Below, piece by piece: positions 19,801-25,840 of a stretch of 28,175 nt of DNA (its first letter is position 1; every line of letters begins with the position of its first letter). The notes beneath the pieces are model-generated. The model was given only the letters and a program-made list of their open reading frames with translations. It searched no databases and was not told the DNA's origin. A program made the translations under genes and the position numbers. This stretch comes from Sulfurimonas sp. (GTDB lineage Bacteria > Campylobacterota > Campylobacteria > Campylobacterales > Sulfurimonadaceae), in NCBI GenBank assembly GCA_027063585.1, contig JAMORM010000111.1, forward strand, positions 1 through 28,175. The letters are read 5' to 3'.

Positions 19801-19827
19801 CGATACGAGTTTTTATACACTCACTGA
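16804..19827 (+). CDS. pelB: PelB-like outer-membrane porin with SPOR-like and TPR domains
   Basis: A 1007-residue exported protein. In order it has a signal peptide ([16 protein letters not shown]), a SPOR-like domain (~20-98: CYTIQLLSV, then [15 protein letters not shown] and [10 protein letters not shown]), a long TPR superhelix (~110-690), and a C-terminal beta-barrel (~700-1007) of alternating strands ending in [13 protein letters not shown]. Pseudomonas PelB (~1193 residues) is a TPR-plus-16-strand-barrel exporter; this protein supplies the outer-membrane half. The SPOR-like domain suggests peptidoglycan contact and is not something I know from classic PelB. The 3' end overlaps galE tail to tail by 15 bp. 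Confidence 0.82.
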   Translation: MRIFLSIFILLTSLYAKEQKSCYTIQLLSVPITTQNKTLFDKHSYPQECISMDIANKITLRCGCYEDFQTAQEQLPHYKEKFKDAYIATSYKFRFESQSIIQQTKQTEVKDEELKLMLQSFLYTNDLQNAYKTAYLGYKKNPKSYYWNQKMAEISKWTGRRQEAIKYLKFMYFQTHDPKLEKKIIDYGLEDYQFEEIAPFVRSETKKNPSKENIEKMVYVYTQLGEPQKATEVLHSFYKKNPQKVEYLTQELQIYMDMGELKSAHKIIQEIEQKHLFTKNNVKLISYYYYLQREIEKSYKVLQTVAYKNEYDQKLYQLQSDLGWYLQKYLKAAQASRVLIDKNDGRLVDYERVIYAYQTKDSKLAMHTALKAYEKFHLSYLFYTFAQSTIKHKDYTILMQTIKKIDTADSRITKEANYWLVKAEVYEHVNKKEAAIQALHRALQLSHNSIQVALTAIDLFLKLDLYDEASLVLQDITKQKELSPALYFIIASMYNTLHDIDRASFYTDKLIYANDAITQTIEFKFLQMELYQAQFREGAAKTKIKEILALLHKEAQENPNIISTDRYLHDYLRAQLYIMPADEFEKALKRAKKHLTKAHYDDIAYAWATKNGAWGKAHKIYLQTKNKAIWLQLSNALAQQEHTQIENLLLLHLASAPKDDAAYAAQNDGQISLKQSLAYDSLDTNNYNQTAYINMLNLTKERSDLLSSKLSYYKRDPLLQKYFEAKNSLYIDNGLYFLTHFDYYLNSTINENILLNPPHNSLSLDIGIKKEFDRGNFILTCGYANSMRSYNFFKAQGEYILNRYFTLSTSISKNIKAPDESTQLLLGGKKDVLSFGVLYNILNSTTLEIRYSRNFYSSQDGTDIGDSHYLSAILSYQIRNGYPDMRVGVFGDYAIYNENNSSKGVIDKLQDGAFNVLPGDFYNIGVNFSYGMQNSRIYTRVWRPYFEVNTFYNSELNVFSYGFSGGFGGKVYTQDHLVLGIDYTSDVSGIGGSIFELFLRYEFLYTH

Positions 19828-20832
19828 TTTGTAACCTTCCGGATTTTTTTGCTGCCATCTCCATGTATCTTCACACATCTCTTGGATACCGCGCTTTACT
19901 TCCCAGTCAAGCACTTCTTTTGCATAAGAAGGATCAGCATAACACTTGGCAATATCTCCAGGACGTCTCGGTGCTATTTTATAAGGTACTTTTTTACCTG
20001 ATGCCTTCTCAAAGGCACGCACCATATCTAAAACAGAATAACCCTTACCTGTTCCAAGATTTACAGTAAGAACACCTTGCATCTTTTTCATTTTATCAAG
20101 TGCTTTTACATGCCCTTTTGCCAAATCTACTACATGAATATAATCCCTTACACCCGTTCCATCATGGGTATCATAATCATCTCCAAAAACACTCAATTCT
20201 TCTCTTTTTCCAACAGCCACTTGAGAGATAAAAGGCATAAGATTGTTTGGTATGCCATTTGGATCTTCGCCTATTGTACCTGACTTATGCGCACCTACAG
20301 GGTTAAAGTAACGCAGTAGTATCACTCTCCAACTACTGTCTGCAACATTGAGATCACGCAAAATCTCTTCAATAAAAAGCTTACTTCTTCCATAAGGGTT
20401 TGTAGCACTCAGAGGAAAGTCCTCTTTTATCGGTGTAGTATGCGGGTCTCCATAGACTGTTGCTGAAGATGAAAAGACAATATTTTTACAGTTATTTGCT
20501 TCCATAACTTCACACAGAGCCACTGTCCCACAAATATTGTTATCATAATATTTGAGTGGTTTTTCAACCGACTCACCAACAGCTTTAAGTCCTGCAAAAT
20601 GAATAACAGAGTCTATATTATACGTATCAAAAGTCTCTTGCAGTTTTTGTCTGTCTCGTATATCACCTTTGACAAAACTTATTGCTTTACCTATGATTTT
20701 TTCCACTCGCTTGAGTGCTTCTTGTGAAGAGTTTGAAAGATTATCATAGACTACAAAATCATACCCTGCTTCACTAAGCTCCACGCATGTATGCGAACCA
20801 ATGTACCCTGCACCACCAGTTACTAAAACCAT
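19813..20832 (-). CDS. galE: UDP-glucose/UDP-N-acetylglucosamine 4-epimerase (GalE family)
   Basis: A 339-residue extended SDR epimerase. The NAD-binding loop TGGAGYIG (5-12), the SSSATVYG segment (catalytic S123), and Y147-GRS-K151 are intact. The gate position that is Tyr299 in E. coli GalE (context RRPGDLPAYWAD) is Cys297 here ([12 protein letters not shown]), matching human GALE Cys307, the small residue that admits N-acetylated sugars. It should therefore interconvert UDP-GlcNAc and UDP-GalNAc as well as UDP-Glc and UDP-Gal. It would serve Pel in the way PelX does in some Pseudomonas. An AAGAAGG ribosome-binding site precedes the ATG. It is transcribed toward pelB. Confidence 0.95.
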   Translation of the reverse strand: MVLVTGGAGYIGSHTCVELSEAGYDFVVYDNLSNSSQEALKRVEKIIGKAISFVKGDIRDRQKLQETFDTYNIDSVIHFAGLKAVGESVEKPLKYYDNNICGTVALCEVMEANNCKNIVFSSSATVYGDPHTTPIKEDFPLSATNPYGRSKLFIEEILRDLNVADSSWRVILLRYFNPVGAHKSGTIGEDPNGIPNNLMPFISQVAVGKREELSVFGDDYDTHDGTGVRDYIHVVDLAKGHVKALDKMKKMQGVLTVNLGTGKGYSVLDMVRAFEKASGKKVPYKIAPRRPGDIAKCYADPSYAKEVLDWEVKRGIQEMCEDTWRWQQKNPEGYKSVSV

Positions 20833-20861
20833 ATTAATACCTTCTTTAGTTAATTCAGTAT

Positions 20862-20867
20862 ATTATA
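20862..20867 (-). promoter_or_regulatory. -10 box for galE
   Basis: On the minus strand TATAAT lies 29 bp upstream of the galE ATG, in a 63-bp divergent gap shared with the PpiC-like gene. No good -35 is visible. The surrounding TATATTATACA could also supply a -10 on the plus strand, so the two genes may share overlapping promoters. Confidence 0.45.
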
Positions 20868-20895
20868 CACATAAATAGATTGTAAAAGAGTTAAG

Positions 20896-21705
20896 TTGAA
20901 AACTGTTATTTATTATATTCTGCGTGAGCCGTTACTGCACTTTTTGCTCCTTGGTAGTGTACTCTATCTCATATACTCTACCTTACAACCACAGAGACAA
21001 CAAAAACAACTTAAAACCGTACAACAATCACGCTTCATTCGTATATCAAAAGAGGAACGTTCTCTTGCTCAAAAACAGTATAAATTACTCTTTGACAAGA
21101 ATATAAACATTAAAAAAGCCGCGCAAAAGGAACTTTATAAGAAAAAAGTACTGCTCAAAGCTGCCGAAGCACTCAAACTTGCACAAAATGATCCTACTAT
21201 AGAAAAAATAGTTCTACAAAGGATGTATGCTATTTTAAATTCAAAAGAGAAGCAGACTGAGCCAAGTGAACTGGAGTTAGAGAAATTTTACAAAGAACAT
21301 CTCAAAGATTATTCAAAAAAAGAGTCTCTTAGCCTTTTTCATATTCATTTTAACAGACTTACAAAAGAACAAACAAAGAGTTTGTATCAACTACTACAAA
21401 ATATCAACCCAAAAGAGTTAAAACGAAAAAAAGAGACACTTTCTATAGAAGATTTGAACAAAAAGTTTGGAAAATACTTTGCACAACAACTTCTCATTGC
21501 ACCAAAAGGAGAGTGGCTTGATACAATACAGAGTAAAGATGGTTTTGAATTTGTCTATATAAGTGACTATTCTACAACACAGGCCTATCCTTTTGAAGAT
21601 GTTGAAGCTCGAGTCTATCGTGACTTTAAAAAAGCCCAACAAAAAGAGAATCTTGATAAAGAGTTTAAACGTCTCTATAAACTCTATCCACAACAAAAAG
21701 AGTAG
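20896..21705 (+). CDS. Membrane-anchored PpiC/SurA-like peptidyl-prolyl isomerase
   Basis: A 269-residue protein with a short N-terminus, REPLLHFLLLGSVLYLIYS as a single membrane anchor (~9-27), and a Lys/Glu-rich helical region. Its C-terminal half matches a parvulin-type rotamase only loosely (FYKEHLKDYSKKESLSLFH, then LLIAPKGEWLDTIQSKDGFEF). The REPLLHFLLLG start is characteristic of PpiC-like proteins that neighbour HupE/UreJ genes, as here. The start is a TTG at 20896, the only plausible initiator; no internal Met occurs until well into the protein. The likely role is a periplasmic folding helper for the adjacent membrane protein; isomerase activity is uncertain. Confidence 0.7.
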   Translation: MKTVIYYILREPLLHFLLLGSVLYLIYSTLQPQRQQKQLKTVQQSRFIRISKEERSLAQKQYKLLFDKNINIKKAAQKELYKKKVLLKAAEALKLAQNDPTIEKIVLQRMYAILNSKEKQTEPSELELEKFYKEHLKDYSKKESLSLFHIHFNRLTKEQTKSLYQLLQNINPKELKRKKETLSIEDLNKKFGKYFAQQLLIAPKGEWLDTIQSKDGFEFVYISDYSTTQAYPFEDVEARVYRDFKKAQQKENLDKEFKRLYKLYPQQKE

Positions 21706-21707
21706 TT

Positions 21708-22667
21708 ATGATAAAATTTTTCATATTCCTTATACCTTTTTTACTCTTTGGGCATCAAAGCGGACTCTCCTATGTAGATATTATTGAAAATAACTCACAT
21801 CAACTCAATATCACCTATAAAAAACCCCTGCAAGATCTCTATGCTAACAGTATTCGCATCAACTATCCTTCACACTGTCTTACTACGCAAAAAGAGACTC
21901 AAGAAATAGAGAATGGTTTTATTATTAACAGATATACAATGCAATGTAGCGACAAAGGACTCTTTGGCTCACGTATCTGGATAGAAGGGCTTTTACGAAA
22001 TGACAAAGGTGTACTTATTCATTATAAAGGTCCAAAACTTAGCAAAAAAAAGTTGCTTCGATCACATACGCCTTTTATAGCACTAAAAAATAAAAGTTCA
22101 CAAATCAAGTTTTTTCAATCGTATCTTCACTTAGGCATTGAGCATATACTCTCAGGATATGATCACCTACTCTTTGTGCTTTCTCTTGTACTCCTTGCAA
22201 AAAGTACAAAAAAACTACTCTTTGCCATTACTGCTTTTACACTGGCTCACTCACTTACCCTTGCATCAGCCATGTTAGGGCTTGTCAATATGCCTGTTGC
22301 ATTTATTGAGGCGATGATTGCTCTTAGCATTCTCTTTTTAGCTCGTGAACTACTTAGCCCTCAAGTAACACTCACAAAACAACATCTCTCTGTAATTTCT
22401 TTTATTTTTGGTCTTTTACATGGTTTTGGATTTTCAAATGTTTTAAAAAGTATTGGTTTACCACAAGAAGAGTTAGGGCTTTCCTTATTTGCATTTAATG
22501 TAGGCATTGAAATAGGTCAACTGCTTTTCATTGCTATTATTATTACTATTTTATCACTTCTAAAGAGACTCTATAAAGGCTCTTTAGAAAAGCTGCAAAA
22601 AGTCGTTGTTTATGCCATTGGAGGGACAGCTGCTTTTTGGTTTATAGAGAGGGTAATGCTCTTTTAG
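21708..22667 (+). CDS. HupE/UreJ-family membrane protein, possible nickel or other metal transporter
   Basis: A 319-residue protein with a signal peptide (MIKFFIFLIPFLLFG), a ~120-residue beta-rich extracytoplasmic domain with two cysteines, and a C-terminal block of about six or seven transmembrane helices. The first helix region carries the family motif HLGIEHILSGYDHLLFVL, whose His and Asp residues are candidate metal ligands. HupE/UreJ proteins are linked to Ni(II) or Co(II) uptake for hydrogenase and urease, but the two-domain version here is largely uncharacterised. It starts 2 nt after the PpiC-like gene. Its stop overlaps the convergent downstream gene by 4 bp. Confidence 0.82.
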   Translation: MIKFFIFLIPFLLFGHQSGLSYVDIIENNSHQLNITYKKPLQDLYANSIRINYPSHCLTTQKETQEIENGFIINRYTMQCSDKGLFGSRIWIEGLLRNDKGVLIHYKGPKLSKKKLLRSHTPFIALKNKSSQIKFFQSYLHLGIEHILSGYDHLLFVLSLVLLAKSTKKLLFAITAFTLAHSLTLASAMLGLVNMPVAFIEAMIALSILFLARELLSPQVTLTKQHLSVISFIFGLLHGFGFSNVLKSIGLPQEELGLSLFAFNVGIEIGQLLFIAIIITILSLLKRLYKGSLEKLQKVVVYAIGGTAAFWFIERVMLF

Positions 22668-23209
22668 CTAGCTACATTCATAGCAAGTTGTGCCATTTTT
22701 TGCATATACTCTGTAGGATTTTCTTTCGCCTTAAGTGTTTTTTTCAGCTCATTTATAAAATACTCTTTCGTTCGCTCATCGGCAATATTAAAAGTGTACA
22801 GCACCCATTCAATATTTAACGCAATTTTTTCACCGTTTTTTTTCACTCTAAACGTTCTGTATAAATTTACATCTGTATCGGCAATCAAATCCAAAACTTT
22901 TGTATAAAATTCATTGACATTCGGATTTATCAGTAAGCGTAATTCTTCTTTAGTAATCTGGGCATCCACATCATCAAGATCTTCTCTGCCTAGAATTAGA
23001 GCATCCCCTAAAACAAGCTGCTCTCCTATAAAATAAGGCGTTTTCTTCTCACTCAAAGCATTTGCATCCGTATATATAATATGCTCTTTTAAGCTTGAAA
23101 GTTCATCTATTAAAATAGAACTGAAAAAAGTATAAACAGTGTTTGCCGCCATTGTAATATCGAGTTCTTCTACCTTTTGAGTTTTGTTATTTATACTCAG
23201 TGCTTTCAT
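22664..23209 (-). CDS. Unrecognised protein at the end of the moa-moe operon
   Basis: A 181-residue acidic, soluble-looking protein (MKALSINNKTQKVEELDIT...) with no signal peptide, transmembrane segment or motif that I recognise. Central YFIGEQLVLGDALILGREDL looks like part of a beta-rich fold and the last ~70 residues are helical. The ATG at 23209 shares its A with the moeA stop (TAATG), so I use it instead of the upstream TTG at 23218. Being fourth in moaD-moaE-moeA-X suggests a link to molybdenum-cofactor work, but that is context only. Confidence 0.7.
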   Translation of the reverse strand: MKALSINNKTQKVEELDITMAANTVYTFFSSILIDELSSLKEHIIYTDANALSEKKTPYFIGEQLVLGDALILGREDLDDVDAQITKEELRLLINPNVNEFYTKVLDLIADTDVNLYRTFRVKKNGEKIALNIEWVLYTFNIADERTKEYFINELKKTLKAKENPTEYMQKMAQLAMNVAS

Positions 23210-24435
23210 TAAAAACAATCCAACAAGATTACATTTACATATGTTCCGGCTTCTAAAAACTTGTCATCTTCACCCGCAATCATCAAAGCAGAATTATTAA
23301 GCATATTAGTAAGAATTGCCGAACTCCCGACTTTTTTACCGGTAAAATTCACAAAATATTCACCGTCTTCTACAATAATATTACATGCCGTAAACTCAGT
23401 AAACCTGCTTCGTTTTTTAAAATCTTCTTGCAATTTTGCTGCAACTGTTTTGTATGGATTCTCTTTACCCTGCATTTTTGCAATGAGCGGCAGTGCATAT
23501 AAAATTGCCGTCACCGTAGAAGAATAAGCAAATCCCGGCAATGCCAAAATAAACTTATTAGCGCGTTGTGCTACAAGAATATGACGACCGGGTTTAATGC
23601 CAACACCTTTGTAAACAACTTCTGCACCTAAGCGAGGAATAATATCTTTAACAAAATCATAATCCCCGACACTTACACCGCCGGTACTTACCAAAATATC
23701 TGCAGATTCCAAGGCATTTTCAAATGTTTTCATAATGGCATCTCTATCATCTGGAGCAGTTCCAAGCTGTAATACTTCTGCTCCGGCTGACTCAAAAAGT
23801 GCTGCAAGGGTATAATTATTTGAACTTCTTATTTGTGCAGGATTATCAGAATATTCACCCAAATCAAGGATCTCACTCCCTGTAGCAATAACAGCAACAC
23901 GAGGACGAAGTGCCACTTTTACCATGACTTGATTCAGTCCTGCCATCACGCCAATTTCGGCAAAACCGATCTTCGTGCCTTTTTTAATAAGAACATCACC
24001 TGCTGCGTAACCTTCCCCGACAGGGCGTACCGCATTAGCTCTCTCAACCGGTTCATTAATAGTAATCTTCCCATTATCATAGGTAACATTTTCTATTTGA
24101 ATCAAAGTATCACTTCCGGCAGGCATCATCGAACCTGTAAAAGTTTTAATAGATTCACCCTCAGACAATACACGTGTTTCATCATGCCCTGCAGGATTAT
24201 CACCAAGAACAATAAGTTCACCAAGCGCTAAATCGTCATGTTTTACGGCATAACCGTCCATAGAAGCAGTCGGAAACTGCGGGTCATTATATACAGCCGT
24301 TATATCCTCTGCCAAAACACGTCCAAGAGCATTGCTTAAAGGTACTCTTTCGTATCGGTGATTATTTACATGTAACAATTCCAACATATTTTGACTTGTC
24401 TCAAAAGAGATAAAATCAGTTCCTGTTATACTCAT
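23209..24435 (-). CDS. moeA: Molybdopterin molybdotransferase MoeA
   Basis: A 408-residue MoeA. Visible landmarks are FPTASMDGYAV near residues 55-65, TGSMMPAGSDTLIQIE, VAVIATGSEI, and VSTGGVSVGDYDFVKDI, the MPT-binding region. The usual LPGNPVS motif reads LPGFAYSSTV here. The C-terminal domain IV is present. MoeA inserts molybdate into adenylated molybdopterin, the last common step of Moco synthesis. Its ATG shares the final A of the moaE stop (TAATG). One copy of the TTACATGTAA palindrome lies at codons 21-24. A paralogous moeA elsewhere in the genome is possible. Confidence 0.95.
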   Translation of the reverse strand: MSITGTDFISFETSQNMLELLHVNNHRYERVPLSNALGRVLAEDITAVYNDPQFPTASMDGYAVKHDDLALGELIVLGDNPAGHDETRVLSEGESIKTFTGSMMPAGSDTLIQIENVTYDNGKITINEPVERANAVRPVGEGYAAGDVLIKKGTKIGFAEIGVMAGLNQVMVKVALRPRVAVIATGSEILDLGEYSDNPAQIRSSNNYTLAALFESAGAEVLQLGTAPDDRDAIMKTFENALESADILVSTGGVSVGDYDFVKDIIPRLGAEVVYKGVGIKPGRHILVAQRANKFILALPGFAYSSTVTAILYALPLIAKMQGKENPYKTVAAKLQEDFKKRSRFTEFTACNIIVEDGEYFVNFTGKKVGSSAILTNMLNNSALMIAGEDDKFLEAGTYVNVILLDCF

Positions 24436-24878
24436 TATTTCGCTCCTAAAATTCCACTACCTTTTATGGCAGTGGAACGATCTTTTGCATACACTCTTTG
24501 TCCATTTTTCAAGTCATACTTCCAAATAGGAGCCGATGCTTTGAAATCTTCTACAAACTCATCTATAAACTCTAAAGCAACTCTGCGTTTTGGTGAAAAA
24601 ACCGCTGCTATGTAAGAAGATTCATGCAGCATGACATCCCCACGTGAATGTGCCATTTTAATAACAGCACCTTTTTGCTTTGCTTTGTCCTGCCAATTGT
24701 CAAACCATGACTTTAAAATCGGCTCATATATGTCAAAACTCAGCCCGTCAATCCCGTCTTCACTGCGCACAGTTCCTACAAAAGGAATATATGCACCGTA
24801 ATTACTTGTTAATTCGGCTTCATACCACTCTTTTAAAATTCCAGGCACATCAAGTGAACCGTCATATAAGCTCAACAA
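24435..24878 (-). CDS. moaE: Molybdopterin synthase large subunit MoaE
   Basis: A 147-residue MoaE with IPFVGTVRSED in the N-terminal part, AHSRGDVMLHESSYIAAVFS, and the active-site stretch FKASAPIWKYD (K113 and K120, the 7-residue spacing of the catalytic lysines in E. coli MoaE). With MoaD it converts precursor Z (cPMP) to molybdopterin. The start is a TTG at 24878 with a strong GGAGG 7 nt upstream. That ribosome-binding site is built from the last two glycine codons of moaD. Confidence 0.95.
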   Translation of the reverse strand: MLSLYDGSLDVPGILKEWYEAELTSNYGAYIPFVGTVRSEDGIDGLSFDIYEPILKSWFDNWQDKAKQKGAVIKMAHSRGDVMLHESSYIAAVFSPKRRVALEFIDEFVEDFKASAPIWKYDLKNGQRVYAKDRSTAIKGSGILGAK

Positions 24879-24881
24879 AAC

Positions 24882-25103
24882 TCAACCTCCACAAACTGGA
24901 GGAAGCAAAGATATTTTGTCTCCGTTTTTAAGTTCACACTCCAAAGAAGTAACAAGATTATCATTGACTGCTACGGCACAATTATCAAGCCACTCTTTTA
25001 CTTCTTCATCTTTTTGTAAAATAGCTGCTAATTCATTGAGATTTACAATCTCCAGTTCCAGTGCGTCTTTTTGTATCGGTCCTAAAAATTCTACTCTTAC
25101 CAA
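24882..25103 (-). CDS. moaD: Molybdopterin synthase sulfur-carrier subunit MoaD
   Basis: A small ubiquitin-fold protein ending SLLPPVCGG; the C-terminal Gly-Gly is the thiocarboxylated tail that donates sulfur in the MoaD-MoaE complex. The ORF extends to an ATG at 25127 (81 residues), but I prefer the TTG at 25103 (73 residues, MVRVEFLGPIQ...). It has an AAGAGGA ribosome-binding site 7 nt upstream and matches the family's usual N-terminal beta strand. A consensus TATAAT ends only 3 nt before the ATG, so transcripts would begin inside the longer version. Confidence 0.9.
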   Translation of the reverse strand: MVRVEFLGPIQKDALELEIVNLNELAAILQKDEEVKEWLDNCAVAVNDNLVTSLECELKNGDKISLLPPVCGG

Positions 25104-25130
25104 AACAACATCCTCTTTTTTATTCATACA

Positions 25131-25136
25131 ATTATA
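25131..25136 (-). promoter_or_regulatory. -10 box of the moaD-moaE-moeA operon
   Basis: An exact TATAAT on the minus strand. With usual spacing the transcript starts near 25124, giving a ~21-nt leader that contains the AAGAGGA site for the TTG start at 25103. No clear -35 is seen. Where a -35 would lie (25154-25159) it runs into the mqnA -10 box. Confidence 0.5.
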
Positions 25137-25157
25137 TCTAAGATAAGTTAAGTGCTG

Positions 25158-25163
25158 TATAAT
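25158..25163 (+). promoter_or_regulatory. -10 box of mqnA, implying a leaderless transcript
   Basis: An exact TATAAT on the plus strand, 5 nt before the mqnA ATG. Normal spacing places the transcription start on or within a base or two of the A of that ATG. No Shine-Dalgarno sequence is visible before the ATG, which fits leaderless initiation. A -35 is not evident. Confidence 0.45.
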
Positions 25164-25168
25164 TGCGT

Positions 25169-25819
25169 ATGATTTTTGGAAAAATAGAATATCTCAACCT
25201 CCTGCCTTTTCATGTGTTTATAAAACGTTTTACACGAAGTACACAGCAAAAGCTCCTTATGGAATACAAAAAAAATGTTCCTGCAAAAATAAACGATGCC
25301 TTTTTAAACAGACGTGTTGATGCCGCATTTATCTCAAGTATTGCAGCAAAAAAAAGACAACATGTAAACCTTGGTATTATCGCAAAAAAAGAAGTGAGAA
25401 GTGTCATTGTTATTCCAGGAAATACAGACAAAAAAGATGTGGAATCTGCCTCATCCAATCTCCTGGCAAATCTTTTACATGTAAAGGGTGAAGTTCTTAT
25501 AGGAGACAAAGCACTACGCTATGCTCTTGCAAATAATGACTATATAGATCTTGCAAAACTATGGAATGAAAAGTATAATTTGCCTTTTGTTTTTGCCCTG
25601 CTATGCTATCACAAAGACAAAAGATTATATAAAAAAATAGAAAAAGAGTTTTTAAAAAAAGAGGTGAAAATCCCGCAGTACCTCCTGCAAAAAGCATCAA
25701 AAAAGACAAATATTTCGCCACATAATCTAGCTGAATATCTTAAACTAATATCCTACAGGCTTGATTACAAGGCAAAAAAAGGTGTAAAAAAGTTTTATAC
25801 AGAGGCAAAAAGAGTATAG
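25169..25819 (+). CDS. mqnA: MqnA-type chorismate dehydratase, futalosine menaquinone pathway
   Basis: A 216-residue protein starting MIFGKIEYLNLLPFHVF, the MqnA/MqnD periplasmic-binding-like fold. Also seen are the VDAAFISSIAA segment (the substrate-site region) and VKGEVLIGDKALRYAL. MqnA dehydrates chorismate to 3-enolpyruvylbenzoate, the first committed step of the futalosine route used by Campylobacterota to make menaquinone. A TTG at 25163 (218 residues) is possible but overlaps the -10 box, so I chose the ATG at 25169. It is divergent from moaD. Its stop codon lies in the loop of the downstream terminator. Confidence 0.9.
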   Translation: MIFGKIEYLNLLPFHVFIKRFTRSTQQKLLMEYKKNVPAKINDAFLNRRVDAAFISSIAAKKRQHVNLGIIAKKEVRSVIVIPGNTDKKDVESASSNLLANLLHVKGEVLIGDKALRYALANNDYIDLAKLWNEKYNLPFVFALLCYHKDKRLYKKIEKEFLKKEVKIPQYLLQKASKKTNISPHNLAEYLKLISYRLDYKAKKGVKKFYTEAKRV

Positions 25820-25828
25820 ACTCTTTTT
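25807..25828. terminator. Bidirectional terminator between mqnA and the malic enzyme gene
   Basis: AAAAAGAGT (25807-25815) pairs perfectly with ACTCTTTTT (25820-25828): a 9-bp stem with a 4-nt loop (ATAG) that includes the mqnA TAG. Each arm supplies a run of five T on one strand, so it can act in both directions for these convergent genes. The stem is AT-rich, so efficiency is uncertain. Confidence 0.65.
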
Positions 25829-25840
25829 ACTCTCATCTCT

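Noticed and set aside
7014..20832. The pel region as a recently acquired mobile island.
   Set aside because: No integrase, transposase, tRNA target, direct repeats or clear composition break was seen at either edge.
25127..25163. Longer starts: ATG 25127 for moaD and TTG 25163 for mqnA.
   Set aside because: Each falls within or just beside a consensus -10 box and lacks a ribosome-binding site, while the inner starts match family N-termini.
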